From assembly GCA_963576475.1 (NCBI GenBank), contig OY754986.1, positions 10,205,321 through 10,269,320 on the forward strand: 64,000 bases of DNA, written 5' to 3'. The notes beneath the pieces were generated by a model that was given only the letters and a program-made list of their open reading frames with translations, was not told the DNA's origin and searched no databases. The position numbers and the translations under genes were made by a program. This stretch comes from Molanna angustata. Its lineage: Eukaryota > Arthropoda > Insecta > Trichoptera > Molannidae. Shown piece after piece: positions 55,381 through 64,000 of the stretch. Within the stretch, counting starts at the first letter, position 1. Every line of letters starts with the position of its first letter.

Positions 55381-56218
55381 AAAAAACAATCCAACTGTCG
55401 ATTCGTTCAAGAGAATGAAATTCTATTGAAGGAAGAGGCAGTTTAAATCCAAGATGCGTGTACGAAGGAACATTTTGTATGGCATAGTGAACTTTTTGCA
55501 TGCTAATAACACCAACTTAGAGGCTTCGCAGCATATATGTATGTTCCCATACATGAATTTACTCAGAATTCGGAGTAGAACATTTTATGTGAGTTTTGTG
55601 TGTGTGTGTATCTGTATGTGTGTGTTTGTATCCCCACCCCTTATAACTTTTGATCCGCTCAATTTACAGAGCCCAAAATTTCAGAATATATAAACAGTTA
55701 TAGGCCTACAAAACTTTTATACTCAGAATTTTGAATTTTAGTTTTAGTCGGGGGTAAAATCATCAAAGCTAGAATGCTGAAAATTGGTATGAATATAGAT
55801 GAATAAATCTTAAACTTATTTTTTCAAAAAAATTCCAGAGATTCTCAAATATTTTTTATTAAGAAAAACATTTTTATGATAAATTTATGAGTTTAACTGC
55901 ATATGTTTCCAAATTTTTTAAAAATATCGAAAAAAGCCGAAACACCCCAATTAGATAATTAAATTTTCTATAAAAAATATTAATATTGTAGAAGTACATC
56001 TCAAATTTTTATAAAAATTGAATTTAGAGACGACATCGCTTCATACAATTTGTATGGCAGTCGCCTATACACAATATGTAAGAAGACTTAATAGTTTGAT
56101 AGGTACTTAATCTCCAAACATACATACAGAACTATCATGTTGTTTTCATATTCCGAGTAGGAAAAGAGGACTGACCTCCATACTGTCCTATCTTGACATA
56201 CATACCAACATGTGTTAA

Positions 56219-56320
56219 AATTTTCAATAATTTGGAATTATGGGTTTATAGTTTGATACTTATTCTTCAACTATACATACTATCGCTATCGACAGTTGGA
56301 TCTCATGTGTAATAAGTAGG
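56219..56320 (+). repeat. Solo end of the CATACTATCGCCATCGACAG TIR family
   Basis: CAATAATTTGGAATTATGGG, TTTATAGTTTGATACTTATT and CATACTATCGCTATCGACAG then TTGGATCTCATGTG match the left end region of the 58,083-58,528 element. An inverted partner of the first block lies at 58,866-58,910. Confidence 0.65.
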
Positions 56321-56435
56321 TATGGAACATTTTAGTAAATGCCAGGTAGGTACGTAGGTACCTACCTATACCAAAGTTCTAAATTTTGATTTTGATTCAT
56401 AAAAAGTATTTTGGTTTCAGTAGGTTGGTTTATTT

Positions 56436-56749
56436 CATAGGTTTTCATATAATACACTAGATGTCGTAGTTAGCAAATTTTGTATGAATCAAAGTGAGTC
56501 ATTTTTCAGGGGGGATTTTTGACGTTTTGGTTCCAGACCACATCGTTTTTCTATAGAAAATAACGACAAATATGATTTATTTGTATAAAAAAACATTATT
56601 AATAATAAAAGAACAGTTATCTAGGATGTTTTGAAATGTAAGGAAAACTGAAATATGCTATCAACCAAGACGTCAAACTCGCGATATACCATGACTCAGT
56701 TTTTGCACAAAGTACTACATCTAGGTATATTTATAATAAAAATCTATGG
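56436..56749. mobile_element. Foldback MITE family 1, short form
   Basis: Ends CATAGGTTTTCATATAAT...ACTAGATGTCG and ATAATAAAAATCTATGG. The body is colinear with 31,571-31,901 (GACGTTTTGGTT, CAGTTATCTAGGATGT, AAGGAAAACTGAAATATG). Confidence 0.8.
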
Positions 56750-56869
56750 TTTATTTGAAAAATGTATTGTGTGTAACCAAGGAAACGAAATATAATAATA
56801 GATACGTCGAATATTTTAGTACTTTTTGCTGCCGACAGATTCTGCTAGTTGGATGTTTTTTGTTCAAAT

Positions 56870-57110
56870 ATACCTAAAATGAAAAATTTCCTTATCAAAT
56901 TTTTACATTTTATAAATACGAAAAACATGAAAATGAAACAAAATAATCTCAATGTTTTTCACTCAAAACGCTAAGTTATACTTGCAAACATATGTTATTC
57001 GTGTAAAAACGCACTTCTGAAATTGAATTAAACAAATATTTGCTGACGAAAAACTACACATTTTGACGTTTCATTCGTGGCAAATTTTGTAGGAAAATTT
57101 ACGAAAAAAT
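56870..57110 (-). repeat. Dispersed repeat R3, inverted copy
   Basis: Read on minus: GTGCGTTTTTACACGAATAA, GTATAACTTAGCGTTTTGAG and TGAAAAACATTGAG, then TTTTTCGTATTTATAAAA. Same order as 59,085-59,215. Confidence 0.7.
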
Positions 57111-57285
57111 GAAAAATAATATAATAAAACATTAAAAAGTTTATTTTTTTATTAGCCTAAAACGATCACTGATTGTTAATAAAGCTGTGTGCATAGTTTT
57201 TATCGTTTAAAACATTATAGTTTATGATTGATACTTGGCTTAAAAAAAATCCACATACATATAAATATATTAACATATTTTTTTT

Positions 57286-57462
57286 TAACAAAAAATGAAT
57301 ATGTCCTTGTTAAACAAGTACAATAATATACATCTTCCTACGTTCCCTAAAATAAGCATAAATGCTTGTGCTATAGGTGAACGAAATCGGTCGAGGCAGG
57401 ATTCGAACTCGCGACCACTGGATTACTAGCCCAGCGCGCTAACCGCTCTGCCATCGACCCAT
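57286..57462 (-). repeat. SINE family C, best copy (Thr-tRNA-like head)
   Basis: Minus strand: GGGTCGATGGCAGAGCGG, TTAGCGCGCTGGGCTAGTAA and TCCAGTGG, then B-box GAGTTCGAATCCTGCC and TCGACC. Acceptor ends pair (GGTCGA/TCGACC). The anticodon arm CTGGG-CTAGTAA-TCCAG has a loop like tRNA-Thr(AGT). The T-stem pairs poorly and SINE body follows directly, so it is a SINE, not a tRNA gene. The tail ends AAGGACATATTCATTTTTTG. Confidence 0.88.
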
Positions 57463-57534
57463 CTAAACATATATATATATATTAATTTTTTCAATATTTG
57501 ATACTGTCACTTCATGGTAGAAATCCATAATTAA

Positions 57535-58013
<479 letters not shown>

Positions 58014-58082
58014 CACACTAAAATATTATGGTGGGGATTTGTGTTTTAGTGTTTATAGCTTGGCACGTATTCTTCAATTATG

Positions 58083-58528
58083 CATACTATCGCCATCGAC
58101 AGTTGGATCCCATGTGTTACATGCAACTAGTATAAATATATTTCAATGTAGTGAATTCTATATTCTCAGTCGATTGTCCCGATATAATAAAAAATGGAAG
58201 CGTTCGTTTAACGAAAAGCCCAATATCGATCTTCCAATCCTCACATTTTCCAAAACCACCCCGAAGAGGAAATAAATGATTGCATCGCTTTGTAAAGGAC
58301 GTTCGGGTTGGTTTAAAAAAGGACGTAGAATTTTCAGTAATCCTATTTGTTTTGTACAAACATACGCGCAGTCTGATGCCGATATTATATCAAATAAATT
58401 AAACAAGATCGATACATTGACAAAAATACTTTAATTTGTTGAATTCTGTAGTATGTACCGTAGTTCCAAATATATACAACAGGTTGCATGTGATACATGA
58501 GATCCAACTGTCGATGGCGATAGTATGT
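58083..58528. mobile_element. TIR element, CATACTATCGCCATCGACAG ends
   Basis: The left end CATACTATCGCCATCGACAG then TTGGATCCCATGTGTTACAT is inverted at 58,475-58,528 (ATGTATCA-like, GATCCAACTGTCGATGGCGA, TAGTATG). Size about 446 bp. Two short charged open frames inside (58,039-58,275 plus; 58,158-58,406 minus) have no recognised family. Confidence 0.75.
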
Positions 58529-59080
58529 ACAGTTTTTTTTTATTATAATACAATTTTATTTTCCCGCCAAACTGTAAAGCAGTTTTGTGGCAGAGCAGAT
58601 TCCCTCTTTCACATAATCACCAAACTCATGTCAAATATTAAAGAACAAAAATTAAACTAAAAAAAGAGAAAAAAAACGGAAAAAATTGAATAACCCTTAC
58701 AAATAATATACAATAATATATACAAACCTTACAAATAATAAATAATATTATACATTATACCTATAATCGAGCAACAACAATAATTCAAAGTCTAACAAAC
58801 GCTTGATTTCAGATACAGATGTCTCAAAGTATTTTTTTTAGTTACTAAGTGTTTATTTTTAAAGAATACGTTACAAACTATAAACCCATCAATCCAAATT
58901 ATTGAATATTATAAGATGTTTTGTTTTATATTTATTTATTTATTTGAGGGACAAATACAGTGTTATAAGATAAACAAAGAAAATACACTATGAAATGAAA
59001 AAAAGACAGACCAATTACTGTTGTCCACAATTATTGATGTAGGTACAAAAAATATAGGTCAGTAGTTTTTCCTACGTCAT
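58529..59080. other. AT-rich DNA
   Basis: Nothing recognised except an inverted short block (58,866-58,910) shared with 56,219-56,260. Confidence 0.4.
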
Positions 59081-59084
59081 TAGT

Positions 59085-59400
59085 GCGTTTATACACGAAT
59101 AACATATATTTGCGAGTATAATTAAGCGTTTGAGTGAAAAACATTGAGCTTATTTTATTTCGTTTTAATGTTTTTCGTATTTATAAAAAGTAAAAAAAAT
59201 TATAAGGAAATATTCCATTTTATATATGAACAAATAGATCGAACTAGCACAACAACTAGTAAAATCTACCGGGAGCAAAAAGTACTCGACGTAAGTAACT
59301 ATTCTATTGGATTTAGTTTCCATGGTAACACAGAATACAATTATCAAATAAACCAACCTACTGATAGGGAAATTTGTTATGAAACAAATTTATTTATTTA
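59085..59400 (+). repeat. Dispersed repeat R3, copy 3
   Basis: ACACGAATAACATATATTTG, GAGTATAATTAAGCGTTTGA and GTGAAAAACATTGAGC, then TTTTTCGTATTTATAAAAAG, matching 56,870-57,110 (inverted) and 49,120-49,300. A 89-codon open frame overlaps it and is unsupported. Confidence 0.65.
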
Positions 59401-59414
59401 TTTATTTATATAAT

Positions 59415-59480
59415 TTATGTACATGTGATGTACAAAGGCAGGTTTATTGCCATAAGGCAATTTCTTCCAACCAACCCGAG
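59415..59480 (-). repeat. SINE family A scrap
   Basis: GCAGGTTTATTGCCATAAGG then CAATTTCTTCCAACCAACC resembles the middle of family A (GCGAGTTTATTGCCGTATGG, CAATTTCTTCCAACTAACC). Confidence 0.55.
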
Positions 59481-60464
59481 CAACGTGAAGTCTCTTAGTT
59501 AAATTGGTACAGTACTAATTAAGTGAGAAATAAATTGATAAAAAATAACATAAAAGAGTAAGAAATATAAAAAAAAATTACAAAGAGAAAAAAAAATGAA
59601 AAGAGAGTTTAAAAATAAAAGAATAATAAAAATAACACTGATCATAGCAATGAGGAAAAGGAGGTTACGGAAGGATATATAAGGAATTTAGGAACTATTT
59701 GACAAATAAAGTTTTTTTAGTTTATCTTTAAATGTTTGAATGGATTGAGATGACGTTACTTCATCACTTAGGCCATTCCATAGTCTAGCATTTATTTATT
59801 TATATAACTACTTTGGTATAGGTAGGTACCTACCTGATTACAAATATCTGACATTTTGGTGATTTTTCATTTTTTTTCGTTTCCATAGTTACAATTAAAT
59901 AGTCATACTAATATTTTAGAGTGTAATATTTTTGAAGTTACTAAATTATTATGTAATATAGGTGTATGATTTTTATTTATTTATTTAATAATTATCTATT
60001 TTTTTTGTTTATATATTTATCTCATAAACGAAGTAAAGTAATATATACATACATTTCCCGACAATAATGTCCACAGAAGACAAGCTATCATTGAAAAGAA
60101 AAAAGTAATATTTCGGGGGTGAAATCAATACGAGAATGATAAAAAATGTCAGAGATAAAGTTTGATATATTTACATAGGCAACCCACAACACACTGTGGT
60201 CGAGGCAATAGGCGGAAAATATTATGCCGAACGACTCGGGCGAACTTCATTCCGATATGGTAAATAGAATTTAAATGGGGTAAATGTTTATATATGGATA
60301 GTTGAAATAGATGATAAATCATCCATCCATGAACATATATTATTATACGACCGCAAAATATGGGTATTATGCGGAACAACTTTGCAACTATTTCAGAATT
60401 TTGAAGTAGGTATCGTCATTTGAAAATGTTTACAAAAAATGTGCTACTTAATAAGTTGAGATAT

Positions 60465-61460
60465 AGGAAAGTCACGCCATGACTTTGTACGCGTGGAGAC
60501 TAATTGATATAAGCTTTAGACAGAGGAAAAAATCCCTTGCGATATTCATATATTTAAAAAAGGCATTTGATAGCATAAGTCACAAAAAACATCTTTATAA
60601 ACTTGATAAAATCGGAATTAGAGATACAGTAAAAATATTGATAGAAAGATTCCTGTCCTCTAGGGATCAATACGTAAAAATAAATAATACTCTAAGCGTA
60701 CCAAATACAAGCGATTTTGGAATACCTCAAGGCACAATCTTGGGCCCTCTTTTGTTTATTTTATATGTAAATGATATATTTAAATTGACAATATCAGGAA
60801 AACTTGTTTCCTGCCTCGACCGATTTCGTTCACCTATAGTACAAGCATTTTTTGCTTATTTTAGGGAACGTACGAAGATGTACTTGTTTAACAAGGACAT
60901 ATTCATTTAAAAAAAAATATTCAGACGATACGGCAATTATTTTTCAACCGAATTCATGGAATGAACTTGAAGAAAATGCTAACAATGATATAAATTTATT
61001 AAAAGAATGGTTCGACAATAGTAAATTGATCCTGAATATTGAAAAAAAAACTAATTATAGGTATACCTTTTACTATAAACAAAAAAATACCTCCCATAGC
61101 ATTAAATATTAAAATTCACTCAAATAATTGTTCTATAAAAGTATTGACTTGTAAAAATTACGATTGATTATGTATAACAAATAAAAATGAAATTAAATAT
61201 TTAGGAGTAACAATTGACAGTAACCTAAAATGGAAAACCCAAATAACATATTAAGAAAGCTAATTTACATATTCATTAACCCTCGAAGATTTTTTTACTT
61301 AAAATTACTTAAACATGTATATTACGCTTTCGCCTATTCGGTAATCCAATATGGCATTATTGCATGGGGGGGCGTATAAAACATCAATTTTACCTCAAGA
61401 AATTACACAAAGATTGATAATAAAAAAAAATATAAATAAAAAACCATCTGACTACCCAAC
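60465..61460 (+). pseudogene. Jockey/CR1-like RT remnant, split by a SINE
   Basis: First part (60,522-60,810): RT motif A LAIFIYLKKAFDSISHKKHL, then FGIPQGTILGPLLFILYVND (motif B) and IFKLTISGKLVS. After the SINE, reading resumes at 60,924 with YSDDTAIIF (motif C; the usual Y/FADD is YSDD here), NINL-type helix LLKEWFDNSKLILNIEKKT, then in broken frames YLGVTIDSNLKWKTQI and SVIQYGIIAWGG. The motif-A Asp of the usual (F/L)DLKKAFD pattern is replaced by Tyr-Leu before KKAFD. Long decayed. Confidence 0.8.
60811..60923 (+). repeat. SINE family C inserted in the RT remnant
   Basis: TGCCTCGACCGATTTCGTTC, ACCTATAGTACAAGCATTTT, TTGCTTATTTTAGGGAACG and AACAAGGACATATTCATTT plus an A-run. It lacks the tRNA-like head, so it is 5'-truncated. 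Removing it restores the RT reading GKLVS-YSDDT. Confidence 0.85.
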
Positions 61461-61756
61461 TTTGAAACTATACTGTAGTAGCGAATATTGTAGTAGTGTT
61501 GTGTAGTGTAGTAGTAGCGTACATTGCGGTGGTGTGGTTCAATCAACTTGAAACAAATTTGAGACTGGAAAAAGGCCCTTGTAAACATCTACAAACTTGG
61601 GCGTACGGGATGTACACAAATATGCACACTTATTATCTTGCCACTCCAGTATGCAGCGACGTATATCGCATGAAACACGAACAAATAATATTGTATATCA
61701 CCAAATCTGTGACATATTTACATTTTTTTATATAAAGTAAAATTTGGAGTTCTTTT

Positions 61757-61889
61757 TAAGGGTTAGCGTCCACATAAGCGCAGCAGACTCAGCGCATCAG
61801 ACGGATTTTAGTATTCTATATAGGAATTCGTTTCTAGGAAACAAAAATCCGATCAGTCCACTGTGCCTCTGTGGACGCTAACCTTTATA
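61757..61889. mobile_element. MITE family 2, 133-bp copy
   Basis: Left AAGGGTTAGCGTCCACATAA and GCGCAGCAG; right inverted ATAAAGGTTAGCGTCCACAG. The interior CATCAGACGGATTTTAGTAT is shared with the long copy at 24,185-24,876. Confidence 0.8.
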
Positions 61890-62149
61890 GTAAGAAAAGT
61901 AATTCAATAATAGTAAATGTAAAAACTTACGCAATAGGTTTTAATATTCTCTTTCGTTTAAAGTAAAAATCTATTTTGTAGGCCTTTTAGTTTTTTTTAA
62001 TAATTTAAAATAGGCAATTAAAAAGGGGTTTTATTAAAATTAAGTGTACAAGTAAAATATTTAATATGTACATTCAAATTTGAACAAACTCATTCAAAAG
62101 AATAAAGATGTAAAAAAAAATAAAAGTCGTAATTTTTGACGGTTCTCGG

Positions 62150-62815
62150 GAAAACGATTTTCAAAATTTACTACTATCTCATGTGCATGTTTCAGCGTGA
62201 TGGAAGATTGGAAAAAGATATTGAAAGGAGAGTAACGGCAGGTAATAGAGTGAATGGTGCATTAAGACCGGTAATGGCTGACCCAATTATTTCGAGGCAA
62301 GCAAAGCTCGCGGTACACAATGGTATCGTCGCACCGACTCTAATGTATGCTAGTGAGACATGGACATGGCAGAAGACGCATGAAAGTAGAATTAACGCGG
62401 TTGAAATGAGGTCACTAAGACGAATGTGTGGGAAAACGATGTATGATAGAATAAGAAATGAGGATATTAGACGAGAATGTATGATTGAAAGAAATATCGT
62501 AAGTAAGATGAAAATAAATGCCCTAAGGTGGTTCGGCCACATAGAAAGAATGAGTGATGACCGTCTGACAAAAAAAGTATACAAGGCTGATAAAAGAGGA
62601 ATGAAAAGTAGAGGTCGGCCAAGAAAGAGTTGGCACGATCACATAAATGGGATTTTGAAAGATGGAGATGTTAGAAGTAAGAATAATAGAAGAGCGTGTA
62701 TGAGACGATGTATGGACGTGAATGAAGCGAGGAATGTATGTCAAGAGAGAGGAGTCTGGCGTTCGGTTCTCTCTGCCTACCCCAAATAGGGAAATGGCGT
62801 GATGGTATGGTATGG
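62150..62815 (+). pseudogene. LINE family C 3' end (C-terminal domain)
   Basis: The open frame ends at 62,789. It contains LEKDIERRVTAGNRVNGALR, AVHNGIVAPTLMYASETWTW, QKTHESRINAVEMRSLRRMC, ALRWFGHIERMSDDRLTKKV, KSRGRPRKSWHDHINGILK, NNRRACMRRCMDVNEA and WRSVLSAYPK. This is the full post-RT C-terminal domain of a LINE family widespread in arthropods. The 3' terminus is GGGAAATGGCGTGATGGTAT then GGTATGGTA. The ATG at 62,136 is not the true start; the copy is 5'-truncated near 62,190. It is very little decayed. Confidence 0.85.
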
Positions 62816-64000
62816 TACTACTATCTCAAAAGAAATAAAATTAGCATTATTGGCAAATATTGAGTGATTTGAAATAATATTCACTTCATTATGTATAGTT
62901 AATAATTATGTATTATAATATTTTGTTTCTTTTGTTTTTAAATGTCTCCTTTACACACGAGTGCTTGCAAAGGATAAAGCGTAAAGGACCAGATATTATT
63001 TTTTTAATTGTGCATTTTTTTGTATCTTTTGATTGTATATCTCAAATATGTTAATTATTGTAAAAAATATGATCCAATTTCTGGATAAACTCTGCATATA
63101 ATTTATTTATAAAAAAAAATACATCGCATAAAAAATCGACAAAAACTTCACGATGTCAAGATTGGTTGAAAGAGACTGCCATCTGGTTATCAACACGCTT
63201 TTGTACACTTTGTTTCTAAATAATTTCACTAAATAAATCCAAGACCATGAGTCTCGTAACACGTATACGTAAAAGTCTTTCAATACTACCTTGGAAAATT
63301 CATGATAATATTGTAATTGTGACGCACATTATAGTTTGGATTAGGCTTCGGAGTGACTCGGCAATATCCGATGTTACCCAAAACCGAACGCAACTATCAG
63401 AAGACTTCGTCACACACGAATGAATGGCATTAGTTTTATTTGAGTGTAGCTTGTAATATTTATAATGAAACTGTTTTAAATAAAAACAAGACCAACACAA
63501 AAATGAGTACACAACCCATTATCAAGACCTGTTGGCTGTGGATGCCAGATCAAGACCAAATCCAAGGGTGAAAGACCCAGACCTGGATTACCTTGGTCTT
63601 GCGTTTTCCCATCACTACAATAACGAAGACCGTCAGCGTGCCTTTTCGGTGAAAATATTACGTAAAGGTCATATTTATATATTGTTGTAGCACATTATTA
63701 TAGTCTACCGTCTCCGTGATTTATGTTACCTGTGTGTTTTATTGCAACAATACGTTTTGTAATGATGTATAAGGTAGGTAGGTAGATATATTCACATTAA
63801 TATTATTACTATACACCTAAGCCAACGGGCAGGAATATCATTTTATATATATACGAGTATATATATATATATGTCTGAACCAATATCCCCCAAAATCCCG
63901 TTTTTGATAAATGTGAGCCATTTTACCTTTTACGGGTGAAATGTTTCCAAACCTCCTTAATATAATGGCGGGATATATATCTCAGAACTATATGGTTCCA
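62816..64000. other. AT-rich DNA without recognised genes
   Basis: Only short open frames and a small (TA)n/(GTA)n stretch near 63,840-63,875. An exon of the upstream PP2A B'' gene was looked for on the minus strand and not found. Confidence 0.4.

Noticed and set aside
57400..57462. Functional tRNA-Thr gene
   Set aside because: T-stem pairing fails and a SINE body follows directly; sister copies share the whole structure.
63300..63512. Possible upstream exon of the PP2A B'' gene on the minus strand
   Set aside because: The translation has no resemblance to the family and no matching donor or acceptor phase.

Overview
The window is animal nuclear DNA, AT-rich and dense in repeats, most likely from a moth or butterfly (Lepidoptera). 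This is inferred from a split gene with GT-AG introns, several non-LTR retrotransposon families, tRNA-headed SINEs, a Penelope-like element, repeated GTAGGTACCTACCTA runs and a stretch close to the 'TTTAACC(G/A)ACTTCAAAAAAGGAGG' sequence familiar from lepidopteran DNA (near 9,690). I could not confirm the species.

Only one host gene can be supported. It is the 3' part of a PP2A regulatory subunit B'' gene (PPP2R3A/PPP2R3B type) on the minus strand, with ten exons between 34,946 and the stop codon at 12,202. The splice phases close exactly (2,040 nt, 679 codons plus stop). The exons cover the conserved B'' core with two EF-hand loops, and the last exon adds a long acidic, Ser-rich tail. The 5' exons were not found. 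The introns hold a deleted Harbinger transposon, LINE tails, SINEs, MITEs and a 48-bp minisatellite.

Layout: 1-3,300, a nearly intact RTE-like LINE (minus) with one frameshift. 3,300-12,100, AT-rich flank with SINEs, MITEs and LINE scraps. 12,100-34,950, the PP2A B'' gene. 35,125-36,450, a 39/40-bp minisatellite with higher-order structure. 37,400-41,500, LINE remnants and degenerate tandem repeats. 41,550-47,050, four long (TA)n arrays, with a LINE fragment between two of them and a head-to-head inverted pair of Penelope-like 3' ends between the other two. 47,800-51,600, SINEs, (GT)n and a possible Helitron-like unit full of degenerate tandem repeats. 51,978-54,673, a DNA transposon with ~65-bp inverted ends and a broken THAP-domain gene. 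54,700-60,000, shared unclassified repeats, a near-perfect foldback beside a (TA)n array and a TIR element. 60,465-62,815, a Jockey/CR1-like RT remnant split by a SINE, a small MITE and the 3' end of another LINE. The remainder is AT-rich with nothing recognised.

The most notable structures are the Penelope inverted pair framed by TA arrays (a potential ~2-kb hairpin), the Harbinger derivative that keeps the first parts of both of its genes, and the THAP transposon whose zinc-binding His is replaced by Asn. All homology statements rest on reading the translated sequence; no database search was run.
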